Source: Vigna angularis (lineage: Eukaryota > Streptophyta > Magnoliopsida > Fabales > Fabaceae). From it: DNA of 64,000 bases. A program made the position numbers and the translations under genes. The notes beneath the pieces are model-generated. The model made no database searches. It was given only the letters and a program-made list of their open reading frames with translations, and was not told the DNA's origin. This document shows, piece after piece, positions 45,758 through 57,063 of this stretch; position 1 is the first letter of the stretch; every line of letters begins with the position of its first letter. The stretch spans positions 2,066,001 through 2,130,000 of the forward strand of contig NC_068976.1 of the NCBI RefSeq assembly GCF_016808095.1, in the 5' to 3' direction.

Positions 45758-47918
45758 TGTCTACGACTATTTCTGAAAATCATTTTTCAAAATTCTTTTG
45801 AAACAAATAAATTTCTATAGTAGTTTGCATTTAAGTCATGGTGAGGATGAGTTACATTATAAAGTTAGGCTTAATAGCATCGATAGTGCCAATATTATTC
45901 AGGTTTGTTTGAAATGGTCCTACTATTTTTAAAATGTTCAATATAGTCCTAAAGATTGTAATTTGTGTTCAATTTAGTCCTTTTTGCAAACACCATTTAA
46001 ATCGTTAACGGCCAAATGTTCAGCTGTGCAATCAGTGAATAACATACCATTTAAATTCTGACGTGGATTTAAGGCGTAGTGAGGTGGATGTGGCCAATGA
46101 GGTGTTGCCACGTGTCAGCCCTTTCCCCACCCAAAATTAGGTTTTTAGATTGAGGAAAGGGATCTCATGCACCTTTCTCTCTTCTTCCTTGGAGCGTAAA
46201 TTAGGGATGAATTTGTAGGTGTGTGAAGAAGCTTGGTGGTGTTGTGGCTGGCGAGATGGTGGAGAAAGAAAGTGAAAGTACTAAACTCAGCCCTAAACCC
46301 TCGCAGCCCTTTCCTTTTTCTTCTTTTTGGTATGAGATTTTCGATTCTTTTTTTTACCAAAACCAGTATAAACAAATTAAACTGTTCTTGGTTAACAAAA
46401 AATATACTTTTTTTTACTCATTTCACTATATTATATAAAGAAGAAAAAATATGCTTTCCATCCCTTGCAAATTATAAATATATTTTTTCATATGACTATT
46501 ACTAAAAGGTTTAAAGAAGGAGATTGCGACTCTACAATTTTAGGGTTCGCATGGTGGTGGCAGCACTAAGGTCTTGCAGTGTTGATGGCGGTAGCGACCT
46601 GAGGCAGTGGTGGCAAGGTAGGTGCTGCTTGTGCTGTGAAGAAGAAGTGGCTTGTTGTTGTTGCTGTTGGGTCGCGTTTCTGGGTTCCTCTCATGCAGGT
46701 GTGTGTTGATGGTGGTGAGGTAGTGCTGCGGCAACGCTCGCAATGAAGGGAGAGTGGTGGCACATTTGGGTTTCATGGCGGCGGGTCAGGTTTAATGGTG
46801 GTGAGGTGTTGTCCACATTAGCAGTTAAATCGCATGTCATTCACTGATTGCATAGTTGAACATTTGGCCGTTAACGATTTAAACGACGTTTGCAAAAAGA
46901 ACTGAATTAAACACAAATTACAATTTTTAGGACTACATTGAACATTATAAAAATAGTAGGAGCATTTCGAACAAATCTGACAAAAAATGGGACTATCATT
47001 GCTATTAAGCCATAAAGTTAGGAGTGAACTTCAATTCTTTGATGAGAATACTAGTGCATTATCATACCTAGAATGGGATTAAAGAATAGAAGAGCTTCAC
47101 CCATTCATAGTTAGGCATAGGAAATATCATATACTTAGTTTATGCATCTTTAGGCTTGTAGGACATGCAAGTGAATGGTGGAATCAAAGACAAACTAAGG
47201 TTGAGAAAGGTAGAAAATATCCAATTAAAGATTGGTGTGACTTGAGATCATGCATGAAAAGAAAATTTGTTCCTTCTTCCCTTGTAATAAACCAAGATCA
47301 AATATGCGAGATGAGACAACTCATTAAAAGAGGAAAAACGTTTCTAAAAAATGTAGAAGGGTTCTTTGAAAGAGAAGATTAGTTTGAAGAAAAAGTGAGC
47401 AAGCTCTTGAGTGATAAGAGCAAAAAAGAGATTCAAAGAAGAAGAGATGAACAAATGAGAGAGATAGAAAATAAAGAAAGAGTTGAAAGAAAACAATGCC
47501 TTCCTACCTTAGAGAAGAGCTTAGAACTCTTAATGAAAAACAAGAAAAAGTTCAAAAAGAATTAAGAAAGATTAAGAGAACAAGAGAGGAAGACAAAAGA
47601 AGGAAGAAAGAACAAAGAGAGAATGAGGATCATGAGAAAAGAGAGAAAAAACAAAGAAAGAAAGAGAAGCAATTAAGAAGAGAGAAAAAGGAGGAGGAAA
47701 GAAGAAGAGAGTATGAAGAGAAAAAGATAAATGAAAGGAATGAGAAAGAAAAGAGAGAAAATGAAGAGATTGAGATAAGAGAAGAAGAGGAAGAGTTACT
47801 AAAGCCCACTACCACTCCCACAATTAAGGTTGAGACTAAGATGATAAAGGCGATTTTCCAATCCTTGAACTTTTCTCAACATCCAACCATCTTTCATAAC
47901 TCCAACTTTTGCTTTTGA
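45758..47918 (+). pseudogene. gag of the left gypsy copy, split by a MULE
   Basis: A gag start at ATG 45758 (MSTTISEN) is followed by HGEDELHYKVRSE, where the MULE at 45868-47011 interrupts it. After the MULE the capsid-like region reads YLEWD, RIEELHPFIVRHR, LVGHASEWWNQRQ, IKDWCDLRSCMKRKFVPSS, the layout of the retrotransposon gag domain (PF03732 type). Then a very long charged coiled coil (Lys/Glu/Arg-rich) runs from about 47390 to 47800 and ends near 47918 after KPTTTPTIKVETKM. Stops and frameshifts occur near 47080, 47382 and 47490. Gag would pack the element's RNA. Confidence 0.75.
45868..47011. mobile_element. Mutator-like element in gag, TSD ATAAAGTTA
   Basis: The ends are GGCTTAATAGC and GCTATTAAGCC, with TIRs of roughly 190 bp that match with modest divergence. 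ATAAAGTTA is duplicated perfectly at 45859-45867 and 47012-47020, the 9-bp duplication of Mutator-like elements. No transposase was seen. The interior (46100-46800) includes a CACGTGTCAG segment shared with the insertion at 24006-26507, and a GC-richer stretch with 'ggtggtggcagc' words that may be a captured gene fragment. Confidence 0.88.
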
Positions 47919-48231
47919 AAAATTTTCAACTTCTTTTTCACCCCCCACTATTTTTAACTCCTCAAATTTTTCAAAATCAAACTTTGAGTTGATGTTACGT
48001 TCAAGGATACAATTAACTCAAAGTAAACACAAACAATTTTGTGAAGTAGACCTTCAAAGTTTTCAAGTAAATTCTTTTGAAATTAGTACAGGTCTTCTTT
48101 AAATCTTTCATATACATACATCTAGATACATCATTAGAGATCCCATTCGGTCTTTTGGGCAACTTTGAATGCTTTGATTAAGGGATCTCAACCCACACCC
48201 AAAACATTTTGACTTAAGTATTAGAGTATTT
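47919..48231 (+). other. 3' interior of the left gypsy copy
   Basis: Up to about 48110 this is non-coding and matches the reverse complement of about 54990-55230 in the right-hand copy. Homology stops near 48110-48130. No 3' LTR follows, so the left copy is truncated or rearranged here. Confidence 0.6.
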
Positions 48232-48534
48232 TTTATAGGTTGGGTTAAATATATTTTTAGTCCCTTAAGTATCAAGCGTTTTTGGGTTTCGTCCCTCTTC
48301 CAAACTTTGCTTCACTTTGATCCTTTTTTCTTAAGAAAACTATAATTTTTAGTCCTCCAAAAGCAACGGTATTAAATTTTGTCTGAGTTGGCTAACGGTG
48401 TGCCACATTGTACACTTGGAAACTCTCACTCTCTCCACAACCACCCTCACGTCCACTTCTTTTTGCCAGCGTCTCCGATGGGAAGATCGGTCCTCTCCTC
48501 CCTCCCTCCCTCTATGCTCTCATTTCTCGATGCT

Positions 48535-48955
48535 CTTAAGGAGGTAATGGTGACTTTAGAGAACCTAATGGAGAAGTTCCAACCTGAATATCGAAGGAGT
48601 CATACCGCAGAAAAAACTCGACAAGTAGAAGCCTTGAGACCAAGGTCACAAAATCCTTCCCTGCACATTGCTTGTTCTTGAGTGTGGGAGATTTAGTTGG
48701 GGTCTATTGGACCACAACACATGTTTCAAGAGCTTCTCCCTTCTTCCCCCACGAACTTTTCTCCCACAAATTCCTCGTCCCTCTCGAAGATCCTAGGATA
48801 CTTCGTGGTGGTTGGTACCTGAATAACAGGTCCCCTTCCTTCACCTGGAATGCGTGATCGTGGCTCTCGATCAGAAGGTCCCTCTTTGCCCTCCCAAATT
48901 GCAACGACACTGGAGGGTTGATGCGGAAGGCTTCGTAAACAACCAACTTCATTTG
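48535..48955 (-). pseudogene. Captured C-terminal fragment of allene oxide synthase (CYP74A)
   Basis: Read on the minus strand across three frames, the segment gives [46 protein letters not shown], then [28 protein letters not shown] or, one frame over, [10 protein letters not shown], then NKQCAGKDFVTLVS and YDSFDIQVGTS. This is the order and wording of the CYP74A C-terminus, including the heme-ligand cysteine in NKQCAGKDF (codon at 48665-48667). Allene oxide synthase makes the allene oxide precursor of jasmonate in plastids. Only about 130-140 of roughly 500 residues are present, with at least two frameshifts, and the copy sits inside a MULE, so it is not functional. Confidence 0.85.
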
Positions 48956-49825
48956 CGTTATGTATCTTTTGTATTATTTTAAATATATGGTAAATATAAT
49001 CTGGAATTAAGAAGTAATATTTTACTCTGCATTGAACTGCCAAGTGCCAAATTTTTTCCTCTATCAAAGTACAAATGCTACTTTATTCTTAATTTGAATG
49101 CCTTAAACACTATTTCTTTTACTCACATTTTGATAAAACTTGAAGTAATTTGTAGTCTTAATATTTAAAATTTAAAACGGGACAAACCAGCCCAATTAAA
49201 GCAAAATCCCTTCTTAATATACAATTCAGCCATGGGAAAAAAACTAAGATAAAAATACAATACAACATAAGGATTTTTTGTATCTCATGTGTAAGTTGCA
49301 TTAAAGTAATGATAATAAGCTGGAAAGGAATCAATTCAATTTCTTATCTCCAAAATTCCTGTCCTCTATAGAAATAGTCCTTAAAAGCTTCTTAGAACAC
49401 ATATCATGTGCTTGTGTGTTGCATTTTGCATGAGTTTCTCTTTACCCAAGTAGGTTCTTGCAAAGAATATAGTACTATAACATACTATCTTTCATAAAGG
49501 AGCTTTGAAATGAAGAAATAATTATGGATGGACAGAAATAATTGTTAGAAGTCCAGGCTCTATTTTCTATTTCCCCTTCTCATCATATAACCACGCTAAA
49601 AGGGCACAATTGGTGCATATAAGCATCAATATGATAAACTGCAATATTGAGCATTTTGTCAAATCAATGACATTAAAATTAAGTACAAGTCAATGTGAAT
49701 GACTCGTGAAAGTGTAAAGTTTACATATGAAGAGCTCATTCATGTTAAAGGACATGACAATTGATGTCCAAACTACTAATTTAGCTAAGCCAAAATTAAT
49801 TTCAAAAGGCAAGTATATTGGAAAA

Positions 49826-51159
49826 CACTAGTGCAGAAAATGCCTTTAACGTCACCCTTTAGACGTTCAACCCTGGAATATCTAACGTAAAAAATGACTG
49901 GTGGCATTTTCCGTACATAAAACAACCATATAGACGTATGTTCTGGAGGGAACAAACGTTTAAAGCCATATAGACGTCCGATGTTGGGGAACATACTTCT
50001 ATATACTCATTTTTGAAATCTAAAAAGTCACTTTTTAACTCCATTTAGACGTCCTATCCTGCCAATCCGACTTCTACAGCCATATAGACGTCCGATGTAG
50101 GGGGAACCGACTTCAATATACGCATTTTTGAAATCTACAAAGTCACTTTTTAACTCCATTTAGATGTCCGATCCCGCCAATCTGACTTCTACAGCCATAT
50201 AGACGTCCGATGTGGGGGGAACCGACTTCTATATACTCATTTTTGAAATCTAAAAAGTCACTTTTTAACTCCATTTAGATGTCTGATCCCACCAATCCGA
50301 CTTCTACAGCCATATAGACGTCCGATGTGGGGGGAACTGACTTCTATATACTCATTTTTGAAATCTAAGAAGTCACTTTTTAACTTCATTTAGACGTCCG
50401 ATCCCGCCAATCCGACTTCTACAACCATATATATAAACGTCTGATGTGGGGGGAATCAACTTCTATATACTCATTTTTGAAATCTAAAAAGTCACATTTT
50501 AACTCCATTTAGATGTCCGATCCCGGCAATCCGACTTCTATAGCCATATAGACGTCTGATGTGGGGGGAACCAACTTCTATATGGCTGCATTAAAACACT
50601 ATGAACGCGAGGCAACAGTTACACACACTTAATGTTCATCATCTTCCTCTCGTTTTCTCTCTACAGGTTACACTTTTCAGGTTCATTTTCTCACTTTTGC
50701 ACCGTTTTAAATTAATTTTACTCCAATTACATCACTCTTTGATGCATTATCTTTCATTTGAACCCATTTAAAATGTGTTTTCGTTGGGTTTTGGTGTAGT
50801 TTTGCTCGTGTCCATGGGCGGCGATTTCTTGCGTTTTGCACTCCTCCAATTCCCTCCACTACGTTTTTAAAACCATCCAATACAAAATAAACGTAAAATA
50901 CATTCTCTTCAAGTAAAATATAAAGTTGTAAACTCGAATCACCATGAGCCAAGAGTAACCCGAGAGGCCTCAAGAGGAAAAAGATGCAATCAAATACGGC
51001 AACGTTTTAGATGTCTGATCTATAATGTCAGACGTCTATATAGACGTCTGACCTATTGGGTCCAACGTCTCATTAACGTCATCCATATAGACGTAGGACC
51101 GAGATAAGACGTTAAAAGCCCAAAATAACTGACATCTAAAGCCCTTTCTGCACTAAATG
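49826..51159. mobile_element. CACTA-like element nested in the Pack-MULE
   Basis: The left end CACTAGTGCAGAAAATGCCTTTAACGTCA and the inverted right end TAGTGCAGAAAGGGCTTTAGATGTCA agree over about 25 bases. The right terminus has decayed (CACTAAATG), and no 3-bp duplication could be confirmed. Subterminal words are built on 'tagacgtc'. No transposase was seen. Confidence 0.7.
49960..50590. repeat. 114-119 bp tandem repeat, about 5.5 copies
   Basis: The word 'ccatatagacgtccgatg' or a close variant recurs near 49966, 50080, 50194, 50310, 50424 and 50543. Each unit contains two inverted pairs of 'tagacgtc' and 'gccaatccgacttctaca' words plus an 'atttttgaaatcta' block. The fifth copy has a 4-base AT expansion. 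Units differ by a few substitutions. Confidence 0.92.
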
Positions 51160-52489
51160 ACAAGGGAAAAGTGAAACAATAAATAAAGAAAGTTCATTCG
51201 TTCATTAAAAGGTTATGACAATTTTGTGGATGAAGGTATGCTATACAACCATACTATATAAACTTTAATGTAGAAAAGAAAGAATGCCATGTAATTTTAA
51301 ATTAAATGGAGGCATGAAGAATAGATGATACCTGATTCCATGTCCTAGTTCACAATAAATTCTCTTCATTTTGGTATTAGATCTAGCATTGACAATTTAT
51401 ATTCAATCATCCCCTTAATATAGTGCGTGCGATTATGATGAAAGCGCAAAAACACAACTCGTCAGTATCCTTCATTTTTAATTTCTATATAAATGGCAGA
51501 AATATAAGCACAAGAGTAAAGTTCACTTTTCATTTTTCTTTATTCTTTTTGTGTGTTTAAAATTCATTTTCCAAGTTAGCTACTGTGTTTCTTTGTTTCA
51601 AAGTTTGTTAAGGGTAAACCACACTACTGTTTTTATTGTTCAACAAAATGGAACTTTAAGATGGGGAAGAACACGAAGTTCAGAACCTAAGCTATGACTC
51701 CTTCGATATTCAGGTTGGAACTTCTCGTTAGGTTCTAAAGTCACCATTACCTCCCTCAAGAGCACGGAGAAAGGAGAGTGGAGAGAAAGAAGATCGCGAC
51801 GTCGTGACACTTTTTTCAGTGGGAGGAGGAGAGATGAGATTTGGCAGTAGAGGGAGGGAGGGAGGAAACGACCGATCTTCCCATCGGAAACATTGGCATC
51901 GTTGGTGTTGAAAGATAAAAAGAAGTGGACGTGGTGATGGGTGTGGAGTTGAGAGTTTCTAAGTGTACAATGTGGCACACCGTTAGCCAACTCAGACAAA
52001 ATTTAACGTTGTTGCTTTTGGAGGACTAAAAATTATAGTTTCCTTAAGGAAAATGATCAAAGTGAAGCAAAGTTTGGAAGAAGGAAGAAACCCAAAAACG
52101 CTTGATACTTGAGGGAGTAAAAACATATTTAACCATTTATTGGTACCACCCAAATGGTTGTAGACTGAACAAAGACTACATCAAACCGAACATAATAGAA
52201 AATTTAATAAGTAAAAAGAAAGAAAAAGATATTGAGAATCAAATCACTTTAGAATTATTAATACTTAATCGATCAAGTAGAAACGACGTGGACAAAACTC
52301 AAACTAAAGAACTGAAGTAAAGCCAAGCCAAGAATGAAGCAAAGTTGTGTATCATCATCTGATACTCAGGCACAACTTCTAGATTGATATCATCAATGGT
52401 TAATGTTCATCAATATTATGTACAAGAATGCTATATATAATTCTTTATAATGATAATAATAAAAATTTGAAAACTTACATTATGTATTA

Positions 52490-53640
52490 TTGACAGTGTA
52501 CTGTATGGCCACCCGATCAGCCAAGGACCGGCCGGTCGACCATCCAATAAGGAAATGACCGATCGGTCTAGAACGATCATTAATTGATAATTATTTTAAG
52601 CAATAATAACTATTAATGCATAAAAGAGAATAATAGTCGTTTATTGAAAATTAATAGAAATAATATTGGTAATTAATGGGTCAAACGAAACAATAAGTTT
52701 ATTATTAGTGTTGTCAAAATGAGTTGCAACCCGCGAGCCAACCCGGATCACCATAGGTTTGAGCCGGGTTGGGTTTGAAAAAAATGTAATTAATTTATGC
52801 GGGCTAGTTTTCAACTCGGCTCAGTTAGAACCCGGCTCACCGGGTTGAACCCGTGGTGAGCTGGGTTAGATCACCAACCCACCTAATTTAATTTAATTAT
52901 TTGTTATTTTGTATTTCAATATTATTAGTTAGCATTTTTTTTATTATATTGTAGATGGTGATAAAGAAGATGTTTCAAGAGAGAAAATATTATAGATTTA
53001 TTTATTCAAGAGTCTAATATTATAAATGGACAAGTGATACAAAAATTATCAATATTAAAAACTTATTTGTTCGTTTTTGTACATGTTTTTGGATTACGCT
53101 TTGTATGATATTTTTTTAATTTTGAATTATTTTTGGAGTTTAACATCATTTTAGAGTGACGTTTATTTAGATTTCAATTAAAAAAATTGCAATTTTTTTA
53201 TTTTAAAAAAAAATATAATTAAATGAGCTAGTGATCCAACCCGGTTAACCCACCAACTCGTGGTGGGTCGAGCTGGGTTCAAATTTTTTCAGTTCGCTAA
53301 TAAATGAGCCGGGTTGGGTTGGCTCACTAAGTGACCAACCTATGGTGGACTAGTTCGGGTCGAGCCGGGTTACCCATTTTGACAACTCTATTTGTTATAA
53401 GTTTATAAATATATGTTTGAATGGGATACTAGGTAATTTTAACTCTAATTACTAATCTTTATTATAAGATAGATTATTACGCAAAGTTACTGACTTGAGC
53501 GGTCGGAGTGCCTTTGACAGGTACCCTCCCACACGACTTGTACAAGAAAGAGAGAAAATAAACCACGAAACTTTAATGATGGAGGACTCTCAAACAACTT
53601 ATGAGTATTTTGAGTAAAAGATCTCGACCCATACCCGAAA
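52490..53640 (+). repeat. LTR-like sequence interrupted by a hAT element
   Basis: A TGACAGTGTACTG start near 52491 is followed by 'ggccggtcgaccatcc' words. After the hAT insertion, 'ctgacttgagcggtcggagt' and 'gcctttgacaggtaccctccc' (53487-53530) appear. That last block is commonly found near the end of Ty3/gypsy LTRs in plants. The LTR identity rests on this word and on position; no partner LTR was found and boundaries are approximate. Confidence 0.45.
52706..53390. mobile_element. hAT-like element, 685 bp, TSD TTTRTTAT
   Basis: The left end TAGTGTTGTCAAAATGAGT matches the inverted right end TAGAGTTGTCAAAATGGGT. Subterminal repeats of 'aacccggctca' and 'gagccgggttggg' occur on both sides, and the centre is AT-rich. 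The flanking octamers are TTTATTAT (52698-52705) and TTTGTTAT (53391-53398): an 8-bp duplication, as expected for hAT, with one mismatch. No transposase is present. Confidence 0.85.
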
Positions 53641-53912
53641 CAGACAACATGGATATTTGAACAATTAATGAATTGACGACACAATTGTAGCTAAAATTAC
53701 AAAGAAAATGAAGTGGAGAAAAACAAGAATCAGTGTAGAGAAGAGACAACAGAATCATCTTATCCATATCCTCTCTTTCTTCTATCAGAATGCTATTTAT
53801 ACCACCTTTTTGTCATTCAAACCCTAGTAACCTATGTATTCTTCCTTTCATACTCTCTTATAGTGCTGATTAACCACATGTTTTTATTCTATGCTTTACT
53901 CCTGTCCCTCCA

Positions 53913-54846
53913 TGATGGCAATGCTCTAGCTAGGACAAGCCAAATCTAGAAGCAAATCAAGCCGTAAGTTCATGGATGAAGATTGCAAAATTTGGTGGTT
54001 GTGAAAGGTGTTGATAGCTCATGGTTTTGGTGGGTTGTATAATGATGGAAGATGTATTTAAGGATTCTCTAAGAAAGGTTGGGCCAACTCTTTGAGGAAG
54101 GTGGCTAGAGGAGGCCACTTGGGTTGCTCTAGCCTAGGGTGACGTTAAAAGAGTAGTATGACACAAAAATGGCACCATAACTTTACTCTAAATAAAAGAT
54201 GATTACATGATGGAGAGCACCTCTATTTATAGGCTCAGGTGTCTCAAAAATGGGTAGAAACTTTAACCTAAAAGAGCCACCTTGGTTGGCTTGGAGAGCA
54301 AGGAGAAATCCTCTCCAATAAGAGAGAGACAACTAGCAAAAATCCTCTCAAATGAGAGAGTGACATGTGGCAACTACCTATGGAAAAACTCTCCATTCCT
54401 AGAGTGACACATGGCCACTAACTAGGAGGAAAACTCTCCAATAGGAAGCCTCCACATCTCTAGGACAAAATCTTGCTCCCTTGTCCTCCAAACTTAGCCA
54501 AAATGTTGACCCCTTGGTCAACACACCCTTTTTGGACATCCAAGCATACTCAACTTTGGGCCTTGGCCCTTTGTTGACTTGTTTGGTCTAAATCCTATTC
54601 TACTTGACCTAAAATACAAGGCCTAATTGAATCCTACAGTACTAGGCCCATAATACAAAGCCCAAATAAAATCTAGACTACTTGGCCCAAAATACAAAGT
54701 CCAAATAAAATCTAGATTACTTGGCCCAAAATATAAATCTTCATCATGACTTAAGATGGCCCAAGAGAAAGAGTCTAGACCCATCTTCCATAGATTCCTC
54801 CAACACTTCATGAATGTGCTAGGTCATGGCAAGGTGTATGTCATCA
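53913..54846 (-). repeat. LTR (3' LTR on the minus strand)
   Basis: It starts TGATGGCAATGCTCTAGC and ends GTATGTCATCA on the plus strand. It holds three or four 40-bp imperfect repeats of 'acttggcccaaaatacaaag' type (54640-54745) and paired 'actctcc...' modules. Confidence 0.88.
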
Positions 54847-55284
54847 TCCCTTCCCTCTTGAAAAGGATTTGTCCTCAAATTTTCTTGTTCTTTTATGACA
54901 AAAACCTTTTTCTTGTTGTTGGTTAATTTGTGTATCTTTCCACCAGGATCAAAGATTTATATGCAAGTTTCATCAAACTCAAAACCAATAATTTTATGAG
55001 CCACAAACAACATGTATCTAGATGAAAGATTTAAATAAAACCTTATGCTAATTTTAAAAGGATTTACTTGAAAACTTGGAAGGTCTACTCCACAAAATTG
55101 TTTGTGTTTACTTTGAGTTAATTTTATCCTAAAAGGTAACATCAACTCAAAGTTTGATTTGGAAAAAATTGAGGAGTTAAAAATAGTGGAAGGTGAAAAA
55201 GAAGTTGAAATTTCAAAAGTAAAAAATGGAGTTATGAAAGATGGTTGGATGTATTGAGAAAAGTTCAAGGATTGTAAAACTCCC

Positions 55285-55771
55285 TTCATCATCTTAGTCT
55301 TACCCTTAATTGTGGGAGTGGTAGGGGGCTTTAGTAACTCTTCCTCTTCTTTTATCTCAATCTATTCTTTTTCTCTCTTTTCTTTCTCATTCCTTTCTTT
55401 TATCTTTTTCTCTTCATACTCTCTTTTTCTTTCCTCCTCTTTTTTCTCTCTTCTTACTTGCTCCTCTTTCTCTCTTTTCTCATGCTCCTCTTTTTCCCTT
55501 TGTTCTTTCTTCCTTCTTTTGTCTTCCTCTCTTCTTCTCTTTATCTTCCTTAAATCCTTTGGACTTTTTCTTGTTTTTCATTAAGAATTCTAAGTTCTTC
55601 TTCCAACTTAGCAAGATACTCTTATCTTTCAATTCTTTCTTTTTCTTTGAGAAGAGTTTCTTGCCTTTGCCAAATTTTAAGTGACTTTAGATCTTTTGAT
55701 AAATTTTTCAAAGTGGGTTTTACATCCTCACTAGAGTCACTTCCAATTTCATAGGAATTAGTCTTAGACAT
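55285..55771 (-). pseudogene. gag-like ORF of the right gypsy copy, coiled-coil part
   Basis: Minus strand from ATG 55771: MSKTNSYEIGSDSSEDV, KNLSKDLKSLKIWQRQE, KEKERIER, a stop, then YLAKLEEELRILNEKQEKV, a frameshift near 55560, and a long Lys/Glu/Arg-rich coiled coil ending near KPPTTPTI (55310). It matches the gag tail of the left copy at 47490-47860. The capsid-like domain with WWNQ and FVPSS seen at 47060-47360 is not found here, so the gag in this copy appears to be internally deleted. Confidence 0.7.
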
Positions 55772-57062
55772 CCTTAAAGGTTTTCAAAAAGATACAATTG
55801 ACCAAACAAATACTTAAATTTCAAAGAAAGTTCCATAAGAGATTTAAGGAAGCAAAAGACACCCAAGTTCACTTCCAAGAAAAGGAGGTGAATCATAATG
55901 GATTTCTTAAATACCAAACCTTTCCTAGCCAAAGTTTACCTTAGGCACTATTGAACCATATTTCTCAAAGGAAACTAAAGTTGAAATTAAAGTTGTCACA
56001 CACTAAGCTATCACAATTAAAGAAAGCAAATAAACTAGCTATGCGACCTAATGATTAACTTAGAAGAACTTTGGTTCCTCCAACCAACCAACTAAAAAGG
56101 AAATTTACTAAGAAATAAAGGTTCTTGTTAGGAGATGAGATTGAGTACCAAAGACTCCCCCAAGACACTTAACAAGGCCGTGAGTTACAAGAGAAAAAAA
56201 AAGAAATATAACAAAGCCAAAAATTACAACCAAATCAAAGCTACCTCCCAAGGTGTTTCTCTCCTTTCTTTTTGGCTACCACTCTATACTTCAAGCTCCC
56301 TTTGGGTCTCCACCACCTAGAAGGCTACCTGTAAGATATTGGATTACCTCACAAAGAGAACCTACACCACACAAAGTAACCAAAACCGAAATTGTGCAAG
56401 AAGAAACAAGGAATAAAAGCAATAAAAAGGTCCAAAAACAAGAAAGGCTTTGCAAAAGGAATTTAATTATGAAAAAACTAAGAAATCCAAGAAGACAAGC
56501 AAGAAATTAAAGGTTAAGAAAGAAAGGTTAGCACTCAAAAGAAATCATAATGAAAGATGTTAGAATAGATTCACAAAACAAAAATTACTAGAAGAAAAGT
56601 GAGTGGTTCTTGTCTTTTAAAACTTTGAGCAAATGGGACACTAAGACCACTATTTTAACATCATAGCCAAGACTTTTAGCCACTGAAAAGTGAAGATAAA
56701 AACCCAAAACAATGAGCAAAACACGTTCCAAAACTGATTGCACAAAAATAGTGGTTTTAGCACTTCTTTTGAGGCCTTTTGCTTAAAAGCTTTTAGCACT
56801 TCTTTTTCCACTCTTTTATGGTGGAAAATAAGACCACCACACACTTGGAACATAGGTGATATATGGGTTTTAAAAGCCACAAAGACAAAAAACACAAAAT
56901 AGAAGAGAATCCTACTAGAATCAAAATGGAGTTGAAAACTAGAAACATCAATAGAGAATTTTTTTTTATGAGCTTGCCAATGATCTAATGGCAAGTATGA
57001 ACCCAAAACATCAAAGATAAGACCTTCAAATGGTTACAAATGGTGCAGTTTTGCAAACTAAG

Positions 57063-57063
<1 letters not shown>

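Larger units (their letters stand above)
48241..52134. mobile_element. Pack-MULE, 3.9 kb, carrying an allene oxide synthase fragment
   Basis: TIRs of 365-440 bp (48241-48605 and 51690-52134) start TGGGTTAAATAT on the left and TGGTTAAATATG on the inverted right. They belong to the same family as the element at 1202. The flanks TTTATAGGT (48232-48240) and TTTATTGGT (52135-52143) are a 9-bp duplication with one mismatch. The interior holds a CYP74A gene fragment (48535-48955), AT-rich filler, and a nested CACTA-like element (49826-51159). No transposase was seen, so it is non-autonomous. Confidence 0.85.

Noticed and set aside
47630..47821. Minus-strand Ser/Phe-rich ORF, and its mirror at 55312-55584 on plus
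   Set aside because: Both are antisense to the Lys/Glu-rich coiled-coil gag tails.
48379..48681. ORF beginning MSELANGVPHCT, also present inverted at 51640-51999
   Set aside because: The shared N-terminus is a translation of the two TIRs of the Pack-MULE, not a duplicated gene.
54623..54811. Minus-strand peptide with repeated YFGPS(S/N)LDFIW units
   Set aside because: It comes from the 40-bp imperfect repeats in the LTR; no start context or conservation supports a gene.
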